A stretch of DNA of 64,000 nt from Onchocerca lupi (taxonomy: Eukaryota; Nematoda; Chromadorea; Rhabditida; Onchocercidae): assembly GCA_028564675.1 (NCBI GenBank), contig JAOVVO010000305.1, forward strand, positions 27,470 to 91,469. Reading direction: 5' to 3'. Both the position numbers and the translations under genes were made by a program. The first letter of the stretch is position 1, and each line of letters starts with the position of its first letter. Shown here one piece after another: positions 50,139-63,912 of this stretch. Below the pieces are notes generated by a model. It was not told the DNA's origin. It saw only the letters and a program-made list of their open reading frames with translations, and ran no database searches.

Positions 50139-53100
50139 ATGACGGATTCCGAAAGCGATAAGTCAACGGTTGCTCCCGCAACACCCGCCGCTAGTGAAGT
50201 TGGTTTATTTTTTCATGAATTATTCACGCATTAAACAGTATTCCACATTCCTTACAGTTTGCTAAACTTTACCTCGGCTCTTTTTTCATTTTTGCGATTT
50301 CAATGGTTAAGTTTTGATGCTTCTTAAATGGTTGCCATAAAATCACTCTTCATATGAATAAAGATATGTCCGGGAATACCTCCATTTCACGACCGACCTA
50401 CTACAACCAAAAAAGACGTGGATGAAGGAGCGTTAGTAACAATAACGGTAATCAAAATTGTGGAGCCTTCAATAAAGTACTGTTAATTAAGTGCAGAAGT
50501 TTATGTGTGAAAAGTATTGCTCTGAAGAACTTTTATTTTTAGCAAGTATTTCCACTTAAATTCTCGGGAGAGTAATTTGGTCTGTATACAAAGTATAAGT
50601 TGAGCACAAACAAATCACTCCGAAATAAATGACGCGAATGATTTTAAAACTAAAAGACAAAAAGAATGATTGAAATGGCCAAAAATTAGATTTGATCTAG
50701 GAATTATTTCTTTTTAAAAAAGGATTTTTCCATTGTGAAAAAAGTGAAGAAGGAAGAGATAATCCTATTAGTTCAGAACAGAAAAGGACTTGGTTGAATA
50801 AATGTATTAAGCGGACGAAAAAAATTATTCTGTGTGCTTTTTTATAAATTTTGGTCATTAAAATTTTAAATTTAGGTAGCACTGGTTGATGTTTCTACTC
50901 TCTCGGACTATATAAAACATGAATTTATTGGTGCAGGAGCTGCGGCATTAGAAGGAGCTTTTTCACAGAGCGGAAACGCAGAATGTATGCAGAAATTCAT
51001 TAGCGATCCACAAATACCGATACTGGTTGTTGACCGAATCGTTACAAGGGGTTTGTAAAGAATTTTTCGAAATAAACGATTAGGAAAAAACCTTTATAGT
51101 GCGGGAATTTTGTTCTCATTTATTACGAAATAATCCATGCTTTTAAGTTGGGAGATAAAGAAGTATTCAATGCAGTCTATTTATACTTGTCCTTTTCTAC
51201 GAAAATTTTGAATGCTGCGAATTTCGCTGTTTGATTAATGCATCCGGCATATCATTTTACGGTTTGTATGAGTTCAGATTTAGATGCAAATCCAGATGAT
51301 GCTGTTGAAGATGTAACTTCGATATTTCGCATATCTAATGAAATAGCTAAACGTACTGAACGAACAACATCGTTGTTGCTACTTAAAAGTGGCACATGTG
51401 TTGAAATTGACAAACCAGTTGAGGATCAATTATATATTGTAAGGTTAGTCAGATTTACCATATTTTAAAGTGTTCTGCTTGAAAAGTTTCGCCACATTTT
51501 TATAATTGTTAAATTGTATTCCCTACTATAAATTCATGAAATACTGCAGAATACCAGAAGGTAATTCTTATGATGTACTTCTATCGATTTTTGGACGCAT
51601 TGGAACGCCACTTTTCAAATCTTTAGTTGATTATGGTCGAGGTGAACGGGATGGTGACAAGCTTGCATTATCAGTTGAAAAACATCTCAGTGAGGTATAT
51701 TTCTCAAGAATTCTTTGTTTCAATTCATTTCTGAAAAACGGGGTAATAATCTACTGCGAGTGTATTGTTTTCAGGTAGAAGTGGCATTACTCCATATGCA
51801 GCAAAATATAGATATACCAGAAATTAATTTGACCATTCATCCTGCTATTCAAAATACTATTCAGCAAGCTATTGAAAAAGGTCATAAAGCTCGAGTAACT
51901 GATCTGGGTAATCTGGTTGAAAATTCAGTTTTTTTGAATGCCTTACAGAAAGGCGTGAACCGATGGGTCAAGGAAATTCAGAAGGCATGTTATTTTTTAC
52001 ACTAACTTGGTGCTAGATTTTACATCGTGTCTTTGGAATTTTTCATTTCATCTTTTAACATTATTCGTATTAAGGTGACAAAGCTTGATCGGGATGCGGG
52101 TTCAGGAACTTCACTACAAGAAATGACATTTTGGTTGAATTTAGAAAGAGCTTTGCAAAAGATTGCGCAGAAGAGAGAATCAGACGAAGTAATCTTGACG
52201 TTAGAAGCTTTAAAATGCGGCAAGCGATTTCATGCAACAGTATCATTTGATGCAGATACAGGTTGTCATGCACTGAAATTATCTCCCAATGATAAACAAC
52301 AAAGAGTTGTGTTAATTCTGTGATAAATTATTTTTACATAGGATATAAATGAAATTATTTTAACTTAAATGCAGGTCTTAAGCAGACATTAGCAATGGTG
52401 AATGACTACAATGTGCTGATGAAGGATTTACCCTTGAATGAATTGATGGCCGCAACAGATATGGATGGCATTAGAAATGCTTTAGCTAATATATTTACAC
52501 ATATGAGAAAATTACGTAATACAAAATATCCAATTGCTCGAGCTTTACGTTTTGTAGAAGCCATTTCAAAGGATGTTTCTACCCAGATGTTAAAGGTTAT
52601 TCATTAAGGTATTCTGAACATCTCAAGATTTGATATAGAAAAATAGAAGCACGTAAGTATATAAATCGTTTATTTCTTTCCTCCACTCGATGATTGAATT
52701 CATTAGATGTATTAAAATTTCAGGCGCTTGGTACTAGACGATTGATGAACATTCCGTTGGGAGATTTTGATAATTTAATGGCTCAGTGTTTTGCAATTTT
52801 TTCTACATGGAATGATGAATATGACAAATTAGCAACCTTAATGCGTGATTTATCAAAAAAAAAGCGTGATGAACAGCTCAAATTAACATGGCGGCTCAAT
52901 CCTCAACACAAAAAATTAGAAAACCGTCTTGACCAAATGCGACAGTTCCGTCGGTAGATTTGTTTTATTTATTTATTACATAATGATTTTCTTTTTTTGT
53001 TGAAAGATTTTATAAGGATAGTTTTTATATGCTATCCTTTATGAATAGATTTTTACACTCATTGTAGTAAATAAATATTCATAATCATGCATACAATGTT

Positions 53101-56100
53101 AACACAAGTATTTTAGACAGCATGAGCAGTTACGTACAGTTATATCACGGGTGTTGAGGCCAGTGGGACAGAAAGGAGAGAAGCAAGCTGATTCGGATGT
53201 TGAAAAAACATCAACGTTAAATGCTCCAGAGTTAAGTGCTATTGAGCAAGTGAATACAGCATATGAAAATGTTAAGGAAGTTGATTGTTTGGATGTGAGC
53301 AATGATGGTACTATCGCATGGGAAGCTGCTGTTCGTAGGTTGGTATATTTTTTAATGTATTCATACAGTTACTTTAGTTTTACAGAAAGCTCTGTTAAAT
53401 TTTTCATGCAAGCAAAATAAGAAAAAAAGTGTGTTTCGTTAAATTTATAATGATCTGTATTTATGGATGTATTTTTATTTTTTGCAGGTATGAAGACCAG
53501 ATTGATCGTGTGGAAACTCAGATTACTGCAAAATTACGGGATCAGTTAGGTGGTGCCAAAAATGCTGATGAAATGTTTATGATTTTCCAACGATTCAATG
53601 CACTTTTTGTTCGACCCCATATTCGTGGTGCAATACGGGAGTATCAAACACAGTTGATACAGAGAGTAAAAGAAGATATAGATAAACTACAGGTTTATGT
53701 TTTCTCAACTTTCAAGTAATTAGATGATGGACGTACAAAGTCGATTAAATAAAGAAGATATTTTCAGACCAGATTTAAAAATTTCAATGAAACAGATAAT
53801 GCAAGAATATTGCGAGCCATTGATATACCACCCGTTGCTGCATCGATTCTTTGGATTCGTCAGATTGATAGTAAATTGACACAATATATGAAACGCATTG
53901 AAGATGTGTTAGGCCGAGGATGGGAAAATCATGTTGAAGGTTCGTCATTCTTCAATTTTTTATATATTTTTCAGTATTTTTGCTCTACTTTTATGAAAAA
54001 TGTTCTGCATTTTTAGGTCGACAACTGAAGCTAGAAGGTGATAATTTCCGTCAAAAGCTGAACACACAACATATTTTCGATGATTGGGTTGCACGTGTGC
54101 AGGCTAAAAATATTTCCTTGACTGGACGGATTTTCATTATTGAAAAACGTCAGAAAGATGGGAAAATTGTATGGAATTTGAAAGTGAATTTCTCAAATGA
54201 TGTCGTTACTTTGTTCAAAGAGGTAACTTTATTCTTGAATCGTTAATCTATTGGAAAGAAAGTACTATGAAAATCCAGAATACACGATCATGTTTAAAAT
54301 CGAAATTCGTCAGCGATACTGATACTACTAAGAGTGATTCTATCATAGACAGCGAGAAATTTTTGCTTCATGTTTTTTGATTTAGGTCCGGAATATGAAA
54401 CATATGGGTTTTCGAATCCCATTGAAAATCGTAAATACGGCCCATCAAGCGAATCTTTTATATCCATTTGCAATTTCATTACTAGAATCTATTCGCACGT
54501 ATGATTCAATAAATGAGCGAATAGCAAATAAGTCTGGAGTAAACATGTTGATTGTAACTTACAAGAAAGATATACAAGGACAGCTGGCTGAGGTTAGTAT
54601 GTTTTATCTGAAAACATTTTGTTGTAGTAGTTATTTTTCTTGGAGAACAAGGACTAAAGTGATGTCACTAATGTAAATTTTTGCAGAAATTTGCCAGAAA
54701 TTATTTTCAGGGTAATTCGCTTACGTGGGAGTCGTACAAAATGGACCCATATGTTGTCAAACTTTCATCTTCAGTCAACAATTTCCAAGAAAAAGTAGAA
54801 GAATTGGATATACTTCTTGACAGGATTGAGGTTCTTTTGTTTTTTTTCTACAAAATTTTATGATAGCATAAAGTTTTATTAAACTCGCTTTATGTGAAAC
54901 TTAATCAGGTTGACCTTGCCGCTCTGGATACATGTCATTACACATCAGTTACGATTGGTGCTTTGCTTGATTCGATACAAAAAGCAGTTGATCAACTATC
55001 TTTGGGTAATTTCTCGAATTTGCATCAATGGGTTAGCTCGATAGATACAAAGGTGTGCGTTTCTAATTTTTAACTGATGCTGTTTTTTTCTTCATCAAAT
55101 ATTTATGACTTCCGAAATGCATATAGCTAAAAATACCCTGTATTTTCATTGCACTAAGTTAAAATGCAACTCTCTGTATTCAGATTTCTACGAAATTGGC
55201 ATCTCGCGTTGAAGAAGCAATTCACCTATGGACTGTTGTACTTGCCAACGATGAATTCGAAGATGAAAATGATGAAAAAGGTAGCTTGCCAGTTCTTCAA
55301 CCGATTGTTTTGGAAATGCGAGTTACATCGCAAGTGATGTATGTCAGTCCAAGCATTGAACAAGCTCGAGCTCATTTACTAGACCAGCTGTTTGCCTGGC
55401 AGTCTGTTGTCACAAATCAGCCACGCATTTCCAGCACGCGATTCCAGGTAGAAACTAATGTATCTTTACTTATTTTTAATCAGTCTAAATTAAATTAGTT
55501 TGCTATAGCAAATATTGGACTTGAAAATAAATTGAAATTAGATTTAAAGTGGAATTAAAAATCCGAGTAAGATTTATTGCGATTTTCCAGAAATGTCATT
55601 TCAGCTAACCCTCACAAAGGATAGCACAGAAGCTACCTATCGTGATGTGTTGGCGCATCTTCCACAAGGCCAAAGAATTATTGAGCAGGCTTACCATGCA
55701 GTTGAAAAAGTTATGAAAGAAGTATCCGATTATGTTGGCGAGTGGCTACGATATCAGGTGTACACCTATATAAAAATCCATTTTTTTTTTTAAAGCGAAT
55801 TTTTTTTTCAGTAAGTTATTTGTATGCTATTTATTCATGCATCATCTGTTTCTAGGCTCTTTGGGACTTGCAACCCGATGTTTTGTATGAAAGACTTGGA
55901 AATGACGTATCGAAGTGGATGAAAACATTGGTTGAAATTCGAAAGTCAAGAGCAACATTCGATACACAAGAAACGAGAAAAGAGTTTTTCCCGGTGGTTA
56001 TTGACTATACTAAAGTTCAGTCAAAGGTCTCTCTCAAATACGATTACTGGCATCGTGAAATCCTGCAGAAATTCGGCTCCTCAGTTGGTATGTTTAGATT

Positions 56101-59100
56101 AGATTGCATAAGCAAGATTTTATCTCAGATTCCTCTATTTTTTTATTCACCTTATCGATATACATTTAGGTCAGGAAATGCAGACATTCTTCTCGGATAT
56201 ATCAAAATGGCGTAATGAGCTCGAAGAGCAAAGCATTGATAGTGGTACAACAACGGACGCAATTCAGCTTATAACATATGTTCAGCAGTTGAAAAAAAAA
56301 ACGAAAATTTGCCAAGATAAAGTTAATTTTTCTTATTTATTTAAAAAACTTGAATTCCAAGAATCAGTTTTTTGCTCAATTAAGTAGCAATTGCTGCCAT
56401 ATTCTTGGCAACTCTCTGAATTTACCAATATTTTTTCTCAAAGGTTGAACAGTTTCGAGCTGCACAGCGTTTGCTCACTCAACAACGCTACCAGTTTCCA
56501 AACTCATGGTTGTTTTCGGAAAATGTTGATGGTGAGTGGTCGGCTTTGAGCGACATTTTGGAACGAAAGGATTCCGCTATTCAAGCGCAAGTATGTATTT
56601 TGTTATTTCTGGGCAAAGTTTTCTGATAAACTTCATTTTGCTGATTTATGGAGCGTGTCATTCATGTGATATCATTATTCTCTTTATGATAGCGAAAAAA
56701 AACAATTATATTGATTTGTAGGTCGACCATTATTTTTTCCACTAATTATTTTCTTAGTGACCATATATGACTTTTTATGTATTTTCTAGACAGATTTTTT
56801 CAAAAATCTACTAAAATTTGTTGATGCAGTTAAATAATCCAAGCTGCGGCACAGTGGTATGTTCTGTGTTCGCATACCTACTTCTTCGCACTTTTTTTTC
56901 AGTTGTGAATTAGCTTTTTTGAACAGAGTTTTATCAAATAACTGATATATTTTGATGTGCTGTGTTGTTATTCTTCCGTTGTTGTAATTTCAAAGCATGG
57001 TCGTGTGAATGCTTTGCTTTAGCAAATTCGCATGATCGCTTGCAGCCTTATAATTTAAAAGCTGCAATATGAACTTTCTTCGTATTCGGAGAAAAGTGGA
57101 AGATGATTGTTTGAAATTGACTACTGTCAAAGTAGCTTCTTAAACAATATAGTTGATTAATGTCTTATTTAAGTATTGGAAGCAGTGTGATTTTTTTCTA
57201 TCAGTGGTTTTATGTGTTAGTATCTCTTGCTTTAGCGAAATCGAATATCTTGGGGTACGAAATGTATGGACTTGCATTTTATTGGATTGATTATTTTTAG
57301 TTAGTGATAGCCAACTGATATAATTTCAGGTTGCTAATCTCCAGACTAAAATCAAAGAAGAAGATGAAATGGTGGAAAAACGAACGCAGGATGTCCTTGC
57401 GGATTGGGATAAGTGCAAACCAATTCAGGTTTGTTGCAGATTTTTCTTATGGATTGGTATAAAAGAGCTACAAACAAAATTAAATTCCATATGAATAATG
57501 TTTTTGAAGGGAACACAGAAACCCAGTGAAGCTTTGGTTGCATTAGCAACTTTCGAGGCAAAATTAAATAAAGTGAAAGAAGATCGAGCGAATATGGTGA
57601 AAGCAAAGGGAGCTTTAGAAATCGTTGAACCAGTTTTCACTGCTAATCACGCTGCGAAATTGGATACTGCTGTGGAAGAACTATCAGATCTGAAAGGTGA
57701 ATATTATTTCATTTTGCTCGCATAGTTATTCCGTCATCTAACATTTCTGGAAATCTTACAACACTCCTCAGAGGTAACAATTAGTTTTTTTAGGTGTATG
57801 GCAGTCATTGATACCTGTGTACGATGCTGTTGATGAATTAAAAGAGAAAACATGGTTATCAGTGCAGCCACGCAAGCTACGTCAAAGCTTAGATGAGCTC
57901 CTTGCTCAGCTGAAGCAGTTGCCAGCCAAATATCGTTCTTATGACTCTTACGAATACACTAAGCGAATTCTTCAAAATTATTCCAAGGTAGAAATTCTTC
58001 GCAAATGGTGTGAAATTATCAGCTTCTTAATGCGACTTATTCATATTTATAGATGAATATGATTGTTGTTGAATTAAAATCGGATGCATTGAAAGAGCGT
58101 CACTGGAAGCAATTAATGAAAGAACTTCGTGTTTCTTGGAATTTATCAGAGTTAACATTGGGGCAAGTATGGGATGCTGATCTCTTGCGCTATGAATCAG
58201 CTATTAGACAGGTATTATTGGTAGCTCAAGGCGAACTCGCATTGGAAGAGTTCTTGAAACAGGTACTTCTTTTCTTTACTTTGTTTTAGTTCTTGCTTCT
58301 GTTTAAATATATTTTTAACTGCTATTTTTTCTTTTCATGTCATATGTTTTAAGGTGCGCGAATATTGGCAATCGTTCGAAGTCGATCTTGTGAATTATCA
58401 AAACAAAACAAAACTTATCCGCGGATGGGACGATTTGTTTAGTAAACTAAAAGAGCATATGAATTCGCTTACCGCTATGAAGCTATCACCCTATTACAAA
58501 CAATTCGAAGAAGTTAGTTTCTTCCTAATTTTAACCGCATAATAACATTAAAAAGTAGGCAGTATAGTGATTGGTTTATATGTCTTGCATTTGCTGAAAA
58601 ATATGTAATTCATTCAGTATTGGAAATTGCATTTATAGAATCTCTTTTTTTCTGCAGGATGCATTGGCATGGGAAGAAAAACTGAATAAAATAAGCGCAC
58701 TTTTCGATGTTTGGATTGATGTGCAACGTCGATGGGTATATTTGGATGGATTATTTTCAGTATCAGCTGATATTAATACTCTTTTGCCTGTGGAATCAAA
58801 TAGATTTTCAAGGTCAGTGGGAATACTGAAAAAAAAAATGTAAGGTAGTAATTGGTTCATCTGGGTGATGGTATGGTATACTTATCTTATTGTATTCTTT
58901 CACTTTACATTTTTCTTTCAGTATTTCCACTGAATTTTTGGCGTTGATGAAAAAAGTGACATCGACGTCACGAATCTTGGACATAGTAAATATGCAAGGA
59001 GTGCAGCGTCTCTTGGAACGTCTAGCTGATATGCTTGGGAAAATTCAAAAGGCTTTGGGTGAATATCTCGAGCGTGAACGAAACTCGTTTCCTCGATTTT

Positions 59101-62100
59101 ATTTTGTTGGTGATGAAGATTTACTCGAAATTATGGGTAATAGGTACGTATATCTTTAAATATACGCCTTTTCAGATCATTATTGTAGCATTATTATCTT
59201 TGACATAAATGATTCGTCCAACAAGATTGCGATTTAATAATTATTTATGAACGATTATTTTTTGACAAATCTCCTCCTCACTTTTTGGGATTTCATGATT
59301 AATAATGGAGTATTGTGGAATTTACAATTAGACTTATCAGATTTTTTTGCAGCAAAGACATTACACGTGTACAAAAACATTTAAAGAAAATGTTTGCCGG
59401 TATCTCTTCAATCGATATGGACCAAGAAAATACTCTCATAACGGCTGTGAGCAGTCGTGAAGGAGAAAGAGTACAGCTGTTGAAACCAGTAAATATCAAA
59501 GTATGTAATTATGCAATTAATTTTAAAATTATAGGATTTTTTTTTTTAAAGATGAAGTCATAATTTTCTAGTCTTTTTATTTATTTATTTATTTTTTTTT
59601 TTTATTGAAGGAGTGTTTTTTTTTTTTCAATTAGGAGAATCCTCATATCAACGATTGGTTGCGTATGGTTGAAGATGAAATGCGGAATACACTGGCGCAT
59701 TTGCTGAATCAATCATTGTCGATATTTTCGAAATTTGAGATGAATTCAATTGAATCGCAAGAGTATATGGCTTGGCTTGATCAATTTCCGGTTGATAACA
59801 TCACTTTTTATAGATTTTTACCACATATATTTCGGGCTTAAAAACTTTTAGAATATGAGTGTGATTAAATTCATTATTAAAATTACTGTATTTTGGGATA
59901 TATGATAAAATTTATTATTAAAATTATTATATTTTTTCAGGCGCAAATAATTGAGTTGACAGCTAATATTTGGTGGTGTGCTAACATTGAAAAACGTTTT
60001 GCTGAAGAAGAAACTGTAGAAGCGGTCGAGGTTGTTGTGGACAAGACATTATCACTGCTAGCAGATAGCGTATTGAGCGAACAGCCTGCTATTCGGCGAA
60101 AGAAAATTGAAACATTGGTAATATGTTTCATCATTAAACTATTAGTACTATTTTGATTTCAGTCTGATTTCGGTTTATTTTCATTTTTTGTCGAAACTGT
60201 TGTTTTCTAAAGTAATCTGTTTCAGATTACTGAATTTGTACACAAAAGAGATATTTGTCGATGTTTAATCCAAAATAAAGTTACTTCTGTCACAAGTTTT
60301 TATTGGTCCAGATGTATGCGCTTCTATTTCGATCCACGGAAATTGGATCCTCATTCGTGTTGCGTCATGAAAATGGCTAATGCTTGTTTTCCATACGGTT
60401 TTGAATATTTGGGTCTACAAGAAAAACTTGTTCAAACTCCTTTAACAGATCGTTGCTACTTAACAATGACTCAGGCTTTAAATGCAAGGTCTATTAATTA
60501 AATTGTTATATTGTAGATAGAAAAATTTTTCGAGCGCATATCTCTGTTTGATTCAAAATTTTCCTGAATGAATATTTCTATTACTATTATACTTATAATT
60601 TTGTGGCTTGTTTTACGAATTTCAGAAGTTTTGTATTCTTAACTTGCGTAAGTTGTAAAGTGCCTAAATTTACAGATTAGGTGGTAGCCCATTCGGACCT
60701 GCTGGTACTGGTAAAACTGAGAGCGTTAAGGCACTGGGTCACAAAATTGGTCGCTTTGTGCTTGTTTTCAACTGTGATGAAACATTCGATTTTCAGGTCC
60801 ATTTAATTTTTTGATTTATTCAAAATTACGGATTTAAGAAGCGAAACTGGACTATGTTAGCACTAGGGTCGTTTCACGCTTTATTTGATCGAATTTGGGT
60901 TCTTAATTTCATTTTAACTGTTTAACCAGCAACAGGACCTTTCCTTTATATTTTAGGCAATGGGACGAATTCTAGTAGGTTTATGTCAAGTGGGTGCATG
61001 GGGTTGTTTCGATGAATTTAATCGTCTTGAAGAACGTATGTTATCAGCTGTTAGTCAACAGATTCAAACTATTCAGGAAGCTGTTCGAGCTGGTGGACAA
61101 ATGCAGGTAATTTGTTGAATATGCATTTGTTTTAATTGTTTTTGGAATTTTCCTATATTTTGAATTTGACATGATAATGTTATATAGATTGACTTAATTG
61201 GAAAAACATTATCAGTAAATTCAAATATGGCAATATTCATTACCATGAATCCGGGTTATTCAGGTCGTTCTAATTTGCCGGATAACTTAAAACAGGTAAA
61301 TCTTTCGCTTTTTTTGTTTTCTAATCCTATTTTTAACTTGACATGATTTATATCGAATTAAATATTGTATTTATTTTGAAAAATACCTGACTGCCATTCA
61401 ATATCATGATTATATCGATTGTTTTAATGCGTGACTGTAACAAATAGCGTTCCTGAATTGTATCGTCAATTAGATCAATAATTATTGCTATTTCACTGTT
61501 GCAGAAGTGTTGTCTTTAATGTCATTATATTTAATGTTTTTATAGCTTTTCCGTTCACTGGCTATGACACAACCAGATCGACAACTTATTGCGCAAGTGA
61601 TGCTTTTTTCACAAGGTTTCAGAATGGCGGAAAAGCTTGCAAAAAAAATTGTGCCTCTCTTCATGTAAATACGGAATTATTTGTAATTCAGATATTCAAG
61701 ATGTTCTATGAATGAACATAATTACATTAAATAGATCTTTTGAAAAACATAAATATAAATTAGTGCATCAGTACTTTTAATACATTATTATTTTCTTAGA
61801 TTATGCAAAGAGCAATTATCAGATCAGTGTCATTATGACTTTGGCCTTCGGGCTTTGAAATATGTGCTTGTGAGTGCTGGTAACATTAAGCGAGATGAAA
61901 TTCAACGCATGATTGAAAATCGGAGCGATGTAAGTATTTGTTTCTTGCATTAGCAGAGCATTCGATATAATAAAAAAAGTTGTCAATAAGAAATTTGCCA
62001 GTCTTATATTTTAGATTAGTGAAAGTGATATTTCAAGTGAAATATCCGAACAACAAATTTTGATACAATCTGTATGCGAAACGCTGGTACCAAAGCTCGT

Positions 62101-63912
62101 ATCAGAAGATATAGCTCTACTCTTTTCTCTACTTTCCGATGTTTTTCCTTCGATACAATACAAACCAAATCAAATGGCTAGGTAAAAAAAATTCTTCAGA
62201 TGTTCAAATAGTTTATTTTCTCAGATTCTGGAAACAGTGTAAGGAAATATTTTCAGACTTCGGGGTGAAATCGCGAAAGTATGCGATCAATTACTTCTTT
62301 GTCAATCATCAACACCTGGTGAGCTCGGTTCGGCTTGGTTAGAAAAAGTATTACAGTTATATCAGATTACGAATTTGAATCACGGTCTGATGCTTGTCGG
62401 TGCCAGCGGCAGTGGTAAAACAACCGCATGGAAGGTGTTACTAAAAGCACTAGAACGCCTTGAAGGAGTGGAAGGTGTTGCATATGTCATTGATGCCAAG
62501 GTCTGTTATAAGATTTAATTCTTTCGTTGTCAATTTTAAAAAATATTTAACTCATTCATATTAAATATCTATTAAATCTTTTTACTATCTGCAAAAAGAT
62601 TTAATATACCCAATGACTTAACTAAAATTGAAGGCGATGAGCAAAGATGCTCTATATGGTGTTCTTGATCCAAATACACGTGAGTGGACTGATGGTCTTT
62701 TTACGCATATTATTCGTAAAATTATTGATAATGTGCGAGGTGAAACGTCGAAACGTCAGTGGATAATATTCGATGGTGATGTTGATCCTGAATGGGTTGA
62801 AAATTTGAACTCTGTACTTGATGACAATAAATTGCTTACACTACCAAACGGTGAACGTCTTGGAATACCATCAAATGTCAGTTTTCTGTGTTTTCTCAAC
62901 TGTCTTTGTAGCAAGATTCTAGTTGTTTTTCATGCTGTTATTGTGACAAGTGGTCCTTAGAATATAACTTATAAATATGAACTTAAGGTTCGTATCATCT
63001 TCGAAGTTGCGGATTTGAAGTACGCAACTCTGGCAACAGTATCTCGTTGCGGCATGGTTTGGTTCAGCGAGGAAATTATTACATGTGAGATGTTGTTTGA
63101 TAATTTCTTGAAACGTTTGAAAAACGTTCGTCTCGATATTGAGCAGTCGGTTAGTTATTTTGAGATTTTAACATTGTTTTTCGATAGAAATGCTAAAGTA
63201 GCAACTTATATCCTCTATTTAGTGCTACTAATTATTTTTTGAAAACTTGGAAAAAAAAACTTGTGAATGTATGAGATAAATGTCTTTGTGAATAAGATTA
63301 GCTGATGAAATTCCTGAGATTTTTTTTTTTTTCATTCAAATGAAATTAAAGATTGATCTGCTGTCCTTGAATGTCGAATCAGAAGGCGCAATAACACCGG
63401 AAGCCGAACGAGTAATAAACTTGCAACAAAAATGTGCTCATTACTTAGCACAACACATGAGTGCTGACGCACTTGTTCCATTGACTTTGAAGTATGCTTT
63501 AACAGAACTTGATCACATCATGGTACCGAATCAACAAAGGTTGATATCTTCATTCTTTTCCATGATGAATTACACTGTTCGACAGCTCATCAACTACGAC
63601 AACGCTCATCCTGATTTTCCCATGCCGGTAATATTTAATTACCTTTTTAATTTAATTTTTCTACTGATTTGAAGTTATTTCGATATTTTAGACTAAATAT
63701 TATGTTATCTGAATCTAGTTCATGAATTCAGGTATTTTGTTTAGGAATCAAAAGCTGTATTTCAGGATGATCAAATTGAAGCTTACATATTACGTGGTAT
63801 GCTCGTGGACATTGTTTGGGCATTCAGTGGTGATAGCAAATGGAAATCTCGTCAACAGTTAAGTGATTTTATACGTCAGTCATCCACTCTTCCATTGCCA
63901 CCAAATACTGCG
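50139..63912 (+). CDS. dhc-1: Cytoplasmic dynein 1 heavy chain, N-terminal 2513 residues (runs off window)
   Basis: 43 exons in phase: 50139-50198, 50364-50447, 50876-51050, 51278-51443, 51550-51694, 51775-51984, 52075-52261, 52375-52595, 52724-52953, 53117-53338, 53488-53692, 53768-53939, 54017-54222, 54386-54592, 54711-54830, 54909-55052, 55184-55447, 55605-55757, 55856-56087, 56170-56321, 56444-56590, 57330-57428, 57510-57696, 57794-57987, 58053-58262, 58354-58512, 58658-58812, 58922-59143, 59353-59500, 59635-59790, 59941-60117, 60226-60488, 60676-60796, 60957-61106, 61188-61295, 61546-61664, 61800-61929, 62015-62181, 62257-62500, 62634-62876, 62988-63149, 63352-63627, 63766-63912. They cover tail, linker, AAA1 and AAA2. 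This is the force-generating ATPase of the minus-end-directed microtubule motor (vesicle transport, spindle, nuclear positioning). Cytoplasmic dynein 1, not axonemal or dynein 2, is indicated by close similarity along the tail (FLNALQKGVNRWVKEIQK; WENHVEG) and by the RCYLTMTQAL..LGGSPFGPAGTGKT context. The first 50 residues are poorly conserved. AAA3-6, stalk and microtubule-binding domain lie beyond the window. Confidence 0.97.
51985..52074 (+). other. dhc-1: GC-AG intron in dhc-1
   Basis: The conserved reading EIQK|VTKLDRD requires the upstream exon to end at 51984 (CAGAAG), which is followed by GCATGT rather than GT. The intron is 90 nt and ends in TTAAG. No GT donor nearby keeps both frame and conservation. 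Confidence 0.85.
54687..54710 (+). other. dhc-1: 24-nt optional extension at a tandem acceptor in dhc-1
   Basis: Two good acceptors, TTTTTGCAG (ends 54686) and ATTTTCAG (ends 54710), are 24 nt apart and in frame. The downstream one gives the conserved AE|GNSLTWESYK junction and is used in the model. The upstream one would insert eight residues (KFARNYFQ) into the tail. Confidence 0.6.
56591..57329 (+). other. dhc-1: Largest dhc-1 intron in the window
   Basis: This intron is 739 nt, while most dhc-1 introns here are 70-200 nt. Family alignment shows the flanking exons join directly (AIQAQ|VANLQ). I see no exon or RNA gene within it. Confidence 0.7.
60676..61295 (+). other. dhc-1: dhc-1 AAA1 nucleotide-binding core
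   Basis: AAA1 is the main ATP-hydrolysing site of dynein. Walker A GPAGTGKT is encoded at 60695-60718. Walker B, with its catalytic glutamate in CFDEFN, is at about 61005-61022. ITMNPGYSGRSNLPDNLK follows in exon 61188-61295 and matches the sensor-1 region. All catalytic residues I can check are intact, so the motor should be active. Confidence 0.95.
62257..63149 (+). other. dhc-1: dhc-1 AAA2 module
   Basis: AAA2 carries a Walker A, GASGSGKT, at 62399-62422. FDGDVDPEWVENLNSVLDD lies where Walker B would be, with the usual DGD rather than DE, so the site probably binds but does not hydrolyse ATP, as known for AAA2 of other dyneins. The sensor segment ATVSRCGMVWF is in exon 62988-63149. Confidence 0.93.
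63745..63765 (+). other. dhc-1: 21-nt optional extension at a tandem acceptor in dhc-1
   Basis: Acceptors ending at 63744 (TTTAG) and 63765 (TTTCAG) are 21 nt apart and in frame. The downstream site gives family-like spacing and is used. The upstream one would add ESKAVFQ between AAA2 and AAA3. Confidence 0.55.
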
